Assembly: GCF_012927125.1 (NCBI RefSeq)
Contig: NZ_JABBFZ010000006.1
Location: 248,001 to 312,000 of the forward strand
Length of the DNA: 64,000 bases
Reading direction: 5' to 3'
DNA from: Paraburkholderia antibiotica
GTDB lineage: Bacteria > Pseudomonadota > Gammaproteobacteria > Burkholderiales > Burkholderiaceae
Shown here: one piece after another, positions 1 through 8,959 of the stretch
Numbering within the stretch: the first letter of the stretch is position 1
Layout of the letters: every line of letters begins with the position of its first letter
Translations under genes and position numbers: made by a program
The notes under the pieces: generated by a model
Told to the model about the DNA's origin: nothing
Databases searched by the model: none
Seen by the model: only the letters and a program-made list of their open reading frames with translations

Positions 1-1
1 C

Positions 2-481
2 GTCACCAATCTTGACGGCGTGCGGCGCGTGTACGGTCTGTGCTTTGTCCGCCTGCCGTGGGCCTATTTCACGCGGCTGCCGCTCGATCAGCAGTGGGGC
101 GACGGCTGGGAGCGCGCGCCTTACGCACAACACGCCGGCCCGCCCTACGACGACGCCGCGCAGCAGATCCTGACCGTCGCGTTCGACGGCCCGCTGCTGA
201 CGCCCGACGCCGGCTACGCTGGCCGCGCGCTCAGCGTCAACGAGATCAATCGCGGCGCGGCGCCGTGGTTGCGTACGCAGGATTTCATCGCCAACGCGCC
301 GGTGCGGATCGCCGCTGGGGTATCGCTGGAACGTTTCGTGGAACTGGTCGAACTGGCGGGTGGCCAGGTGTTTGCACCGCCAGGCTGGGGGGCGTTGCGG
401 CTCGAACCGGTCGACGGCAAGCTGCCCGCGAAAGAGACTCAGGAAGCCGAAGTCGCCGACCACCCCGGCAAACTCTCGTGA
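2..481 (+). CDS. Hypothetical protein, 3' end only
   Basis: The reading frame is open from the first bases of the window and stops at 481, so this is the C-terminal part of a longer gene; the GTG at 20 is probably an internal valine. About 159 residues are visible. They are soluble, with no membrane segment, signal or motif that I recognise, and end in a charged tail. I do not recognise the family and assign no function. Confidence 0.6.
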   Translation, partial: VTNLDGVRRVYGLCFVRLPWAYFTRLPLDQQWGDGWERAPYAQHAGPPYDDAAQQILTVAFDGPLLTPDAGYAGRALSVNEINRGAAPWLRTQDFIANAPVRIAAGVSLERFVELVELAGGQVFAPPGWGALRLEPVDGKLPAKETQEAEVADHPGKLS

Positions 482-566
482 GGCGAACGCGTAGGGGACC
501 GCACCGCGCGCTCAGCCTGGCGGCCAACGGCCTGGCATCGCGGCGAAAGCCCGGGCGCCCGTCGCT

Positions 567-1592
567 TCACCCGCGCAACTCGTTCGGCCCCTTCCCCGTC
601 CACCGCTTCAACGCGCGCCGGAAATTCGCGCCGTCGCTGAAGCCGAGCAGCATCGCGATGTCGTCGGTGCTCATGCGGGTCGTCTTCAGGTATTCGGTCG
701 CGAGCGAACAGCGCACGTCGTCGACGATCGCGACGAACGACGTGCCCTCCGCTTCAAGCCGCCGACGCAGCGTGCGGCTCGTCATCTTCAGCATGCCGGC
801 GGCTGCCTCCATGTCGGGAAACTCACCGGGCTTGCGCATCATCAGTTGATAGACCTCGCCCGACACGCCGACCGACGTTTTGGCCTGGCCGATCAGCCGG
901 TCGCAGGTCTCCTGCAACAACGTGGCGGTGAGCCGGTGCGCGAGTTGCGGCCGCTGTTCGAGGATGCCGCTATCGTAGTGAAGCTCGCATTGCGGCTGAT
1001 CGAAGTAGCACGGGCAACCGAGGTATTGCGGATAAAGCTCCGCATGCGCGGGCGCGGCATAGGAAAAGCACGCTTTGGTCGGCGGACAGCGTCGTCCGGC
1101 CACATCCTGAAGATGCGTGACGTGCTGCGTGAATTGCTGCTCGATCAGGAATTCGCTCAATTCCTTCGACGTACCCGACGTGAACGCATCGGGAAACGTC
1201 CAGATGCCTTCGTCGGGATACTCGGTCCATTCGATCGTCAGCGTCGGCGTGGCGAGCTGGTGGTACTTCACGCCGAGCCGGAAATAGTCGCGCAGCGACA
1301 GGCACGACATCAGCGCGTAACCGTACATCCCATACGCGGACAGATGCAGCCGCGAGCCGACGATAAATGGCGTGGCCGGACTGCACGACAACGAAATCGC
1401 ATTGCGGCACACGGCGGCGTACTGCCGGACCGACGTCAGCGCGGCCGCGTCGTAAATGCGGTCGACCTCGACGCCGCTGCCCTTGAGGATGTCTTCCGGC
1501 GCGATGCCCTGCTCGCCGAGCACTTCGACGAGCGCCGCGATCTTGTACGGCGCGTAAATGCGCTCGTTCAGCAATGGCAATTTCGACGACAC
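567..1592 (-). CDS. AraC-family transcriptional regulator (OruR/ArgR-like)
   Basis: A 341-residue activator-type protein. Roughly residues 10-190 look like the arabinose-binding-type N-terminal domain, and the last 100 residues carry the double helix-turn-helix, including TSRTLRRRLEAEG and the typical closing stretch IAMLLGFSDGANFRRALKRW. I chose the GTG at 1592 because a GGGGGAAG ribosome site lies just upstream and homologous sequence begins there; the longer frame to 1733 would overlap the promoter region. It is transcribed away from the BKACE gene across 143 bp, so it probably controls the BKACE-MFS-SDR genes, perhaps in response to their substrate. The ligand is unknown. Confidence 0.85.
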   Translation of the reverse strand: MSSKLPLLNERIYAPYKIAALVEVLGEQGIAPEDILKGSGVEVDRIYDAAALTSVRQYAAVCRNAISLSCSPATPFIVGSRLHLSAYGMYGYALMSCLSLRDYFRLGVKYHQLATPTLTIEWTEYPDEGIWTFPDAFTSGTSKELSEFLIEQQFTQHVTHLQDVAGRRCPPTKACFSYAAPAHAELYPQYLGCPCYFDQPQCELHYDSGILEQRPQLAHRLTATLLQETCDRLIGQAKTSVGVSGEVYQLMMRKPGEFPDMEAAAGMLKMTSRTLRRRLEAEGTSFVAIVDDVRCSLATEYLKTTRMSTDDIAMLLGFSDGANFRRALKRWTGKGPNELRG

Positions 1593-1689
1593 CGCTTCCC
1601 CCCAGAATGTCCCGCGACAACATCCGGCTGTCCGGAAATGACCTTTCCGGCGCAATCGTATCTCACTAGTATCGGTAGTACAACAGGCG

Positions 1690-1705
1690 GGTCCGTCGAC
1701 GGACC
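1690..1705. promoter_or_regulatory. 16-bp perfect palindrome between AraC regulator and BKACE gene
   Basis: GGTCCGTCGACGGACC is a perfect inverted repeat 30 bp before the BKACE start codon, and imperfect pairing continues outward (GGCGG/CCGCC with one offset base). It could be an operator or a 5' leader hairpin. AraC-type regulators more often use direct repeats, so assignment to the neighbouring regulator is only a guess. Confidence 0.4.
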
Positions 1706-1735
1706 GCCACCGATACACCGACCCAGGAGACACGC

Positions 1736-2668
1736 TTGCTCAACCGCAAAGTCATCATTTCATGCGCGGTCACCGGCGCGACGCATACGCCGTCGATGTC
1801 GGAATATCTGCCGCTCACGCCCGCGCAAATCGCCGCGCAATCGATTGAAGCGGCCGAGGCCGGCGCCGCGATCCTGCATCTTCACGCGCGCGACCCGCAC
1901 GACGGCCGGCCCACGCCGTCGCCCGACGTGTTCCGTCAATTCGTCCCGCAGATCGTCGCGGCCACCGATGCGGTGATCAACATCACGACCGGCGGCAGCA
2001 CGCGCATGACGCTCGCGGATCGCCTCGCCTATCCGCGCCTCGCGAAGCCGGAGATGTGTTCGCTCAACATGGGCTCGATGAACTTCTCGATCCATCCGAT
2101 CGCGCAACGCATTTCGTCGTGGCGCTACGACTGGGAGAAGGACTACCTCGAAGGGATGGAAGACACGATCTTTCGCAACACCTTCAGGGACATCAAGCAC
2201 ATCCTGCTCGAACTCGGCGAGACCGGCACGCGTTTCGAGTTCGAATGCTACGACGTCGGCCACCTCTATAATCTCGCGCATTTCGTCGACCAGGGACTGA
2301 TCAAGCCGCCGTTCTTCATTCAGTCGGTGTTCGGCATTCTCGGCGGACTCGGCGCGGATCCCGAGAACATGACGGTGATGCGCGCGACCGCGGATCGTCT
2401 GTTCGGCCGCGAAAACTATCATTTCTCGATTCTCGGCGCGGGCCGTCATCAGATGGCATTCGTGACGATGGGCGCGATCATGGGCGGCAACGTGCGCGTC
2501 GGTCTCGAAGACAGCGTGTATCTCGCGAAGGGTGTGAAGGCCGAAACGAATGCGCAGCAGGTGCGCAAGATTCGCCGCATTCTCGAAGAGCTGTCGTTCG
2601 ACATCGCGACGCCGGCCGAAGCCCGGCAAATGCTCGGCCTGAAAGGCGCCGACAAGGTCAACTTCTAA
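1736..2668 (+). CDS. BKACE family beta-keto acid cleavage enzyme (DUF849)
   Basis: A 310-residue TIM-barrel-type enzyme of the 3-keto-5-aminohexanoate cleavage family, which condenses a beta-keto acid with acetyl-CoA to give acetoacetate plus a CoA ester. The opening ISCAVTGATHTPSMS, the zinc-binding HLHARDP near residue 47 and NITTGG near residue 81 are typical. The start is TTG with AGGAGA five bases upstream; no better in-frame start fits. It heads a run with an MFS carrier and an SDR enzyme, suggesting uptake, oxidation of a beta-hydroxy acid and cleavage of the keto acid. The substrate cannot be read from sequence: family members act on carnitine-derived, aminohexanoate and other keto acids. 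Confidence 0.88.
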   Translation: MLNRKVIISCAVTGATHTPSMSEYLPLTPAQIAAQSIEAAEAGAAILHLHARDPHDGRPTPSPDVFRQFVPQIVAATDAVINITTGGSTRMTLADRLAYPRLAKPEMCSLNMGSMNFSIHPIAQRISSWRYDWEKDYLEGMEDTIFRNTFRDIKHILLELGETGTRFEFECYDVGHLYNLAHFVDQGLIKPPFFIQSVFGILGGLGADPENMTVMRATADRLFGRENYHFSILGAGRHQMAFVTMGAIMGGNVRVGLEDSVYLAKGVKAETNAQQVRKIRRILEELSFDIATPAEARQMLGLKGADKVNF

Positions 2669-2717
2669 GCGCGACGCAACCCGACAACAACAACGCGCAA
2701 TATTTGGTGGAGACAAC

Positions 2718-4061
2718 ATGGCAAACCAGCTCACCGGCGACGGCAATCTGCTGCATCGTCTCGCGACGCACAAGGCAATGTGGCGGATCATTCCGCTAAT
2801 GTGCGCGATCTATTTCATGTCGTATCTGGACCGCACCAACGTGTCGCTCGCGAAGGCCCGACTCGCGGCCGACCTCGGCATCAGCGCCGCCGCATACGGT
2901 CTCGGCGCGGGCATTTTCTTCATCGGCTACGCGCTGCTCGAAGTGCCGAGCAATCTCATCGCGCATCGGGTGGGGCCGCGCCGCTGGATCGCGCGGATCG
3001 CGGTCACGTGGGGCGCATTGTCGGCGGCGATGATGTTCGTGCAGGGCGAAGCGTCGTTCTACACGATCCGCGTGCTGCTCGGCATCGCCGAAGCAGGCTT
3101 GTTCCCGGCGCTAATGTATATGGTGACGCTGTGGTTCGCGCCGAAGGATCGTTCGATCGTGGTGGGCTGGATCTATATCGCGCCCGCGCTCGCGCTGGTG
3201 ATCGGCAATCCGATCGGCGGCCTGCTGATGCAGATGGACGGCATCGGCGGTCTGCATGGCTGGCAATGGCTGTTCCTGATCGAAGGACTTCCGACCATCC
3301 TCGTCGGCGTGCTCGTCTGGTTCAAGCTGCCGGATCGGCCGTCCGACGCGCGCTGGCTCTCGCGCGACGAAGCGACCGTGCTCGAAGCGCGCGCGGTGCC
3401 CGAAGCCGCGCATGCGGGTCTCTTCTCGCCCGACTGGATCGCGGCACTGAAGCGCCCGGCCACCGTGCTGATCGGCCTGATCTATTTCCTCAATCAGGTC
3501 GCGCTGGTCGGGCTGGTGTTCTTCACACCGTCGATCATCCAGCAGATGCACGTGCAGTCGCCGTTCATGATCGGTCTGCTGTCGGGCGGCGTCGGTATCG
3601 GCTTTCTGATCGGCGTGCTGGTGGTGCCGCGCATTCATCGACGCGTAAGCAACGATTGCCGCTATCTCGGCGTGCTGACCGCGGGGCTCGTCGTCAGCGC
3701 GCTGCTGTTCAAGACGACGAACTGGGTGCCGGCGCAACTCGTGCTGTTCGTCGTGACCGCGTTCTTCGCGGGTGGCGTACTGCCGCTCTACTGGGCGATG
3801 TCGATGAAGTGGCTGCACGGCATCCAGGCCGCGGCCGGCCTCGCGTTCATCAATACGATCGGGCTGATCGGCGGCTTCGTCGGGCCTTATCTGTTCGGGC
3901 TAGCCGAGAGCGCGTCGGGTAAGAGTTCGTCGGGCCTCTCCGTGGTGGTCGGCGCGTCAATTCTCGGGCTGTTGCTGGTGCCGCTGCTGGCGAAGGCGAT
4001 TCAATCGCAAGGGCTGGGCGACGCGGCGCCGAACCAGGCGCTGGTGAATGCGGAGTCGTAA
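2718..4061 (+). CDS. MFS transporter, anion:cation symporter (ACS) type
   Basis: A 447-residue, about 12-helix major facilitator. The N-terminus carries the ACS signature YFMSYLDRTNVSLAK, and the loop after helix 2 has the expected charged pattern near HRVGPRRW. A GGTGGAGA ribosome site precedes the ATG. It lies 49 bp after the BKACE gene in the same direction and most likely imports that pathway's organic acid through the inner membrane. ACS members carry tartrate, glucarate, phthalate and similar anions; the exact substrate is unknown. Confidence 0.88.
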   Translation: MANQLTGDGNLLHRLATHKAMWRIIPLMCAIYFMSYLDRTNVSLAKARLAADLGISAAAYGLGAGIFFIGYALLEVPSNLIAHRVGPRRWIARIAVTWGALSAAMMFVQGEASFYTIRVLLGIAEAGLFPALMYMVTLWFAPKDRSIVVGWIYIAPALALVIGNPIGGLLMQMDGIGGLHGWQWLFLIEGLPTILVGVLVWFKLPDRPSDARWLSRDEATVLEARAVPEAAHAGLFSPDWIAALKRPATVLIGLIYFLNQVALVGLVFFTPSIIQQMHVQSPFMIGLLSGGVGIGFLIGVLVVPRIHRRVSNDCRYLGVLTAGLVVSALLFKTTNWVPAQLVLFVVTAFFAGGVLPLYWAMSMKWLHGIQAAAGLAFINTIGLIGGFVGPYLFGLAESASGKSSSGLSVVVGASILGLLLVPLLAKAIQSQGLGDAAPNQALVNAES

Positions 4062-4143
4062 GGCGCCGTGCCGAACCGGCGCGCGTACCAACTTCTATCG
4101 ACGCTTATCGACGCGATTGACGCGTCACCGAATAGCCGAATAC

Positions 4144-4166
4144 CGAACACGAACACGAACACGAAT
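4144..4166 (+). repeat. Hexanucleotide tandem repeat (CGAACA)3 before SDR start
   Basis: Three perfect CGAACA units followed by a partial CGAAT run directly into the chosen ATG of the SDR gene at 4167. The repeat fills the position where a ribosome binding site would sit, and no clear Shine-Dalgarno sequence is visible there. Confidence 0.5.
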
Positions 4167-4958
4167 ATGAAAACCATCGATCTTCTGAAACCCACCCCCG
4201 GTCTGCGCGTGCTGATTTCGGGCGCGGCCGCCGGCATCGGCGCGGCGATCGCGCAAGCGTTTCTCGACGTCGGCGCCAACGTCTACGTATGCGACGTCGA
4301 CCCGGCCGCCATCGACAAGGCGAAAAGCGCAAACCCGCGCCTTCATGTCGGCGTCGCCGACGTGTCGAACCGCGAGCAGGTCGACCGCATCGTCGACGAT
4401 GCCCGCAGCAAGCTCGGCGGACTCGACGTGCTCATCAACAACGCGGGCATTGCGGGGCCGACCGGCGGCGTCGACGAAATCGATCCGCAGCAGTGGGAAC
4501 GCACGGTCGAGACGAACCTCAACAGCCAGTACTACTTCCTGCATCGCGCGGTGCCGCTGCTGAAGGAAACCTCGACGCAGCCGTGCATCATCGCGATGGC
4601 GTCGGTGGCAGGCCGGCTCGGCTACGCGTTCCGCACGCCGTATGCGGCGACCAAGTGGGCGATCGTTGGCATGGTGAAGTCGCTCGCGGTCGAACTCGGG
4701 CCGAGCAATATCCGCGTCAATGCGATTCTGCCGGGTGTCGTCGAAGGCGAGCGGATGGACCGCGTGATTGCCGCGCGCGCGCAAACGCTTGGCATCGACT
4801 TCGAGCAGATGAAGAGCGAGTACCTCGAAAAGATCTCGCTGCGCCGCATGGTCACCGTCGACGACATCGCCGCGATGGCGCTCTTTCTGGCGTCGCCGGC
4901 CGGCCGCAATGTGTCGGGTCAGGCGATCAGCGTGGATGGCAATGTCGAGTATCTGTAG
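4167..4958 (+). CDS. Short-chain dehydrogenase/reductase
   Basis: A 263-residue Rossmann oxidoreductase. Visible are the cofactor motif SGAAAGIGAAIAQ, NNAG near residue 91, the catalytic serine in MASVAGRLG and the YAATK pair (Tyr/Lys). An acidic residue after strand 2 (CDVD) suggests NAD(H) preference. The frame extends upstream to a GTG at 4068 that has a GGAG/AAGG-like site, but the added 33 residues are repetitive and lack homology, so I prefer the ATG at 4167, although its own ribosome site is poor. It probably oxidises a beta-hydroxy acid to the keto acid that the BKACE enzyme cleaves; this is inferred from order only. Confidence 0.82.
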   Translation: MKTIDLLKPTPGLRVLISGAAAGIGAAIAQAFLDVGANVYVCDVDPAAIDKAKSANPRLHVGVADVSNREQVDRIVDDARSKLGGLDVLINNAGIAGPTGGVDEIDPQQWERTVETNLNSQYYFLHRAVPLLKETSTQPCIIAMASVAGRLGYAFRTPYAATKWAIVGMVKSLAVELGPSNIRVNAILPGVVEGERMDRVIAARAQTLGIDFEQMKSEYLEKISLRRMVTVDDIAAMALFLASPAGRNVSGQAISVDGNVEYL

Positions 4959-5095
4959 TTCTTCGAAGTAACCGCGAACAAATAGCGAACAACGCGCCGC
5001 CGCTGGCCCAGCGGCGCCGTCCACCCGAGGCCAAGGCCAAGGCCCGGAGCCAGGGTTTCCCCTCCCTGACCTCGCCTGAAAATCTCCTACTATCA

Positions 5096-5130
5096 ATGAC
5101 TTAAAACTAACTAACTCATCAATTAGTCAT
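5096..5130. promoter_or_regulatory. Likely TetR operator: nested AT-rich inverted repeats
   Basis: ATGACT (5096-5101) and AGTCAT (5125-5130) form the outer arms; ACTAA (5110-5114) and TTAGT (5123-5127) form inner arms. This AT-rich island sits immediately before the TetR start in otherwise GC-rich DNA, the usual place for an autorepressor site. It would control the whole efflux operon. Confidence 0.5.
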
Positions 5131-5135
5131 TCGAT

Positions 5136-5831
5136 ATGAGCGCACCAGCCCGTCCCCGCACGGGTCGCCGTCCTCATGCGCAGGACTTCGACGCGCGCGA
5201 ACATCTGCTCGATGTCGCCGTGGCGCTGTTTGCCGAGCGCGGCATCGCCAATACGACGGTCGCGCAGATCGCGGCGGCGAGCGGCGTGACGTCGGCGATG
5301 GTGCACTACTGGTTCCAGACGCGCGAAAAACTGCTCGATGCGCTCTTCGAGGAAAAGCTCGTCGCCGCGTTCGGCGTGATCTGGGATCCGGTCGATGCCG
5401 AGCACGACGATCCGCTCGCGCTCACGCAAGGTCTCGTCAAGCGGATGTTCGACGTCACCGAAAAAATGCCGTGGCTGCCTTCGCTATGGCTGCGGGAAAT
5501 CGTCAACGAGGGCGGACTGCTACGCGAACGCGCGTTCGCGCACATCCCCGTGCATAGGCTTGCCGGATTTGCGCAGAACATCGCACGCGGCTGCGCGTCG
5601 GGCCAACTGAATACGCAGATCGAGCCGTTGCTGCTTTTCAACTCCGTGCTCGCACTCGTGATGCTGCCGCAGGCCACCGCGAAAATCTGGCAGCGTCTGA
5701 ATCCGCGCGCCTCGTTCGGGCGTGCGTCGCTCGAACGCCATGTCGTCGCGCTGCTGACGCATGGAATGAGTGTGAATGCGGCGGACGCGCCGACACCTCC
5801 GGCTCGTCGCGCGAACAGGAAGCCGTCATGA
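5136..5831 (+). CDS. TetR-family repressor (CecR-like) of the efflux operon
   Basis: A 231-residue protein with an N-terminal TetR helix-turn-helix at about residues 20-70 (TVAQIAAASGVTSAMVHYWF) and a C-terminal ligand-binding domain rich in hydrophobic residues. Its stop overlaps the start of the HlyD-like gene by four bases. The arrangement TetR, membrane-fusion lipoprotein, ABC ATPase and ABC permease resembles cecR-ybhGFSR of enterobacteria, where the repressor controls its own operon. Nested inverted repeats just before the ATG are the likely binding site. Its inducer is unknown, presumably a toxic organic compound. Confidence 0.85.
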   Translation: MSAPARPRTGRRPHAQDFDAREHLLDVAVALFAERGIANTTVAQIAAASGVTSAMVHYWFQTREKLLDALFEEKLVAAFGVIWDPVDAEHDDPLALTQGLVKRMFDVTEKMPWLPSLWLREIVNEGGLLRERAFAHIPVHRLAGFAQNIARGCASGQLNTQIEPLLLFNSVLALVMLPQATAKIWQRLNPRASFGRASLERHVVALLTHGMSVNAADAPTPPARRANRKPS

Positions 5832-6817
5832 TTGCGCTCGCGCTCAAATTGCCGATGAAAGTCCCGCGGAAATCGCCGCTCACTGCCGTGCTCGCGCTGT
5901 GTCTCATCGTCGCGGGCTGCTCGCGACCACCCGCGAATACATGGCAAGGCTATGTGGAAGGCGAGTTCGTCTATCTCGCGTCGTCACAGGCCGGACAACT
6001 GACCGAATTGTCGGTAGCGCGCGGACAGACTGTCGCACAGGACGCGCCGCTCTTCACGCTCGAAGCGCGCAACGAGACCGAAGCCGTCGCGCAGGCCAAC
6101 GAGCAACTCCGCGCGGCCCGTGCCCAACTCGCCGACCTCGGCACCGGCAAGCGCCCGCCGGAAGTCGACGTGACCCGCGCGCAACTCGTGCAGGCCGAAG
6201 CCGACGCGGCGCGCGCCGCGACCCAGTATCGTCGCGACGAACTGCAGCTGCGCGCGGGCGGCATCGCGCAAAGCCAGCTCGACGACTCGCGCGCCAATGC
6301 GCTGTCGAGCGCGGCGCGCGTGCGCGAACTGCAAAGCCAGGTGAGCGTCGCGCGACTGCCCGGACGTCTCGAACAGATCCGCGCGCAACAGGCGCAGGTC
6401 GACGCGGCCCAGGCTCAGCTCGGCCAGGCCCAATGGAAGCTCGATCAGAAAAGCGTGCGCGCGCCGCACGGCGGCCTCGTGTTCGACACGATGTATCGCA
6501 GCGGTGAATGGGTGCCGGCCGGCAGTCCGGTCGTGCGCCTGCTGCCGCCGGAAAACGTCAAGGTGCGCTTCTTCGTGCCCGAGGCGGTGGTCGGCTCGCT
6601 CGCGCCGGGCCGGCACGTGTCGATTCATTGCGACGGCTGCGCGGCCGACGTGCCCGCCGTGCTCAGCTTCATTTCGAACCAGGCCGAGTACACGCCGCCG
6701 GTGATCTACAGCAACGAAAACCGCTCCAAGCTCGTCTTCATGGTCGAAGCGAAACCGCAGCCGGCCGATGCGCCGAAGCTGCGCCCCGGCCAGCCCGTCA
6801 TGGTGACGCTGCAATGA
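5828..6817 (+). CDS. HlyD/YbhG-like periplasmic adaptor lipoprotein
   Basis: A 329-residue membrane-fusion protein. The N-terminus has a signal peptide ending in the lipobox IVAGC (Cys31), so it is likely a lipoprotein. Residues about 80-220 form a long alanine-, glutamine- and glutamate-rich coiled-coil hairpin, flanked by lipoyl/barrel segments (VEGEFVYLASSQAGQL and KSVRAPHGGLVFDTMYRSGEWV). It would bridge the inner-membrane ABC exporter and the outer-membrane factor encoded next to it. ATGA overlaps link it to both neighbouring genes, implying translational coupling. Confidence 0.88.
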   Translation: MIALALKLPMKVPRKSPLTAVLALCLIVAGCSRPPANTWQGYVEGEFVYLASSQAGQLTELSVARGQTVAQDAPLFTLEARNETEAVAQANEQLRAARAQLADLGTGKRPPEVDVTRAQLVQAEADAARAATQYRRDELQLRAGGIAQSQLDDSRANALSSAARVRELQSQVSVARLPGRLEQIRAQQAQVDAAQAQLGQAQWKLDQKSVRAPHGGLVFDTMYRSGEWVPAGSPVVRLLPPENVKVRFFVPEAVVGSLAPGRHVSIHCDGCAADVPAVLSFISNQAEYTPPVIYSNENRSKLVFMVEAKPQPADAPKLRPGQPVMVTLQ

Positions 6818-7800
6818 ACACGCCCGCCGCCACCGCCGGCCACGCGAACGAACCCGTGTACGCGATCGACGTGCACGGGCTGAACAAGCATTTCGGCACG
6901 AAGCACGTCGTCAACGACGTATCGCTACGCGTGCGACGCGGCGAGATCTTCGGCTTTCTCGGTCCGAACGGCAGCGGCAAGACCACCTGCATCCGCATGA
7001 TGTGCGGTCTGCTTACGCCCGACTCCGGCAGCGGCACGTGTCTCGGTTACGACATCGTGCGCGACAGCGCGCAGATCAAGCGACACGCCGGCTACATGAC
7101 GCAACGCTTCTCCTATTGGGAAGACCTGACGATCCGCGAAAACCTCGACTTCGTCGCGCGCATCTACGAAATGAAGAATCGCCGCGAGGCGGTGGACCGC
7201 GCGCTCGAACAGCTCGGCCTCGCAAGCCGCGCGAAGCAACTGGCCGGCGCGCTGTCGGGCGGCTGGAAACAGCGCCTCGCGCTGGCCGCGTGCATGCTGC
7301 ACGAGCCGGATCTGCTATTACTCGACGAGCCGACCGCGGGCGTCGATCCGAGCGCGCGGCGCGACTTCTGGGAAGAGCTGCACCGTCTCGCGGCAAACGG
7401 CATTTCCGTGCTGGTCAGCACGCACTACATGGACGAAGCCGAGCGCTGCCACAAGCTCGCCTATATCGCGTATGGCAAGCTGCTCGCGCAGGGTACGTCG
7501 CAGGAGATCATCGCGGCGCAAGGTCTCTCGACATGGGCCGTGTACGGCGCGAACCTCGTCGAACTCGGCGAGCAACTGCGCCGCTCGCCCGGCGTCGAAC
7601 AGACGGTTGCGTTCGGTTCGTCGCTGCATGTGAGCGGCCCGGACACGCCCGCGCTACATGCGACGCTCGAAAAGCTGGCGCACTCGCAACCGTCGCTGCG
7701 GATCGAACCGCAGGACACCGGTCTCGAAGACGTCTTCATCTTCATGATGAACCGCTCGACCGACAACTACGCCGCATCGTCCGCGGATCAGGCATCGTGA
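6814..7800 (+). CDS. ABC-2 type exporter ATPase (YbhF/CcmA-like)
   Basis: A 328-residue single ATPase domain with Walker A GPNGSGKTT, signature LSGGWKQRLALA, Walker B LLLLDEPTAGVDP and switch histidine in LVSTHYMDEAE. The start is the ATG overlapping the adaptor stop (ATGA); the longer upstream frame is out-of-frame adaptor sequence. The C-terminal 100 residues form the accessory domain common to multidrug ABC-2 exporters. It energises the permease encoded immediately downstream. E. coli YbhF is a double ATPase and this one is single. Confidence 0.9.
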   Translation: MNTPAATAGHANEPVYAIDVHGLNKHFGTKHVVNDVSLRVRRGEIFGFLGPNGSGKTTCIRMMCGLLTPDSGSGTCLGYDIVRDSAQIKRHAGYMTQRFSYWEDLTIRENLDFVARIYEMKNRREAVDRALEQLGLASRAKQLAGALSGGWKQRLALAACMLHEPDLLLLDEPTAGVDPSARRDFWEELHRLAANGISVLVSTHYMDEAERCHKLAYIAYGKLLAQGTSQEIIAAQGLSTWAVYGANLVELGEQLRRSPGVEQTVAFGSSLHVSGPDTPALHATLEKLAHSQPSLRIEPQDTGLEDVFIFMMNRSTDNYAASSADQAS

Positions 7801-8948
7801 AGCCGCTATCGTCGTTGCCGCGCTTTTCGCTGACCCGCTGGTGGAGCATCGTGCGTAAGGAGTTTCTGCAACTGAAACGCGACCGCGTGACGTTTGCGAT
7901 GATGATCGGCCTGCCGATCATGCAAATGGCGCTGTTCGGTTTCGCGATCAACACCGACCCGAAGCATCTGCCGACCGCCGTGATCGCCGCCGATCACAGC
8001 GAGTTCACGCGCAGCTTCGTCGTCGCGATGCGCAACTCCGACTACTTCGACATCGTGTCGACACTGCCCGACGAAGAGTCCGGCCGCCGCGCGCTCGCGC
8101 AAGGCAAGGTGCTGTTCGTGCTGAACATTCCGGTCGGCTTCACGCGCGAGCTGGTCAAGGGCGCGCATCCTTCGCTGCTCGTCGAAGCCGACGCGACCGA
8201 CCCGACCGCGGTCTCCACCGCGCTCGGCGCGCTGCCGTCGATCGTGCAATCGGTGCTGCAGAAGGACCTCACGGGTCCGCTCACCTCGCTCGCGAGCGGC
8301 CCCACCGCGTTCGACGTGCAACTGCACCGTCTCTACAACCCCGAGAGCGTGACCCAGTACAACGTCGTGCCGGGCCTGATGGGCGTGATCCTGACGATGA
8401 CGATGGTCATGATGACCGGCCTCGCGATCACCCGCGAACGCGAGCGCGGCACGATGGAAAATCTGCTCGCCACACCGGTGCTGCCAATGGAAGTGATGAC
8501 CGGCAAAATCGTGCCTTACGTGGCGATCGGCCTGGTCCAGGTGAGCATCATTCTGGTCGCCGCGCGCTTCGTGTTTCATGTGCCGTTCGAGGGCAGCCTC
8601 GTCGCGCTGTATCTGTCCGCGCTGCTGTTCGTCGCGGCCAATCTGACCATCGGCATCACGTTGTCGTCGCTCGCGCAAAACCAGTTGCAGGCGATGCAAC
8701 TGACAATGTTTTACTTCCTGCCGAACATCCTGCTCTCCGGCTTCATGTTTCCGTTCGCGGGCATGCCGAAGTGGGCGCAGTTCATCGGCAACCTGCTGCC
8801 GCTCACCTATTTCAACCGGCTCGTGCGCGGCATTCTGCTCAAGGGTGTCGGGTGGACCGACATGTGGCCGCACGTGTGGCCGCTGCTGATCTTTCTGTGT
8901 GTGGTGATGGGCATTGCCGTGAAGTTCTACCGGCGCACGCTCGATTGA
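7797..8948 (+). CDS. ABC-2 type exporter permease (YbhS/YbhR-like)
   Basis: A 383-residue protein with one N-terminal transmembrane helix (FAMMIGLPIMQMALFGFAI), a large periplasmic domain at about residues 45-175 and five more helices, as in ABC-2 permeases. The motif ITRERERGTMENLLATP is the family's amphipathic coupling helix. The start is GTG at 7797, overlapping the ATPase stop as GTGA. Only one permease gene is present, so the complex may contain a homodimer, whereas E. coli uses YbhS plus YbhR. Confidence 0.88.
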   Translation: MKPLSSLPRFSLTRWWSIVRKEFLQLKRDRVTFAMMIGLPIMQMALFGFAINTDPKHLPTAVIAADHSEFTRSFVVAMRNSDYFDIVSTLPDEESGRRALAQGKVLFVLNIPVGFTRELVKGAHPSLLVEADATDPTAVSTALGALPSIVQSVLQKDLTGPLTSLASGPTAFDVQLHRLYNPESVTQYNVVPGLMGVILTMTMVMMTGLAITRERERGTMENLLATPVLPMEVMTGKIVPYVAIGLVQVSIILVAARFVFHVPFEGSLVALYLSALLFVAANLTIGITLSSLAQNQLQAMQLTMFYFLPNILLSGFMFPFAGMPKWAQFIGNLLPLTYFNRLVRGILLKGVGWTDMWPHVWPLLIFLCVVMGIAVKFYRRTLD

Positions 8949-8959
8949 GGAAGGCCGCC

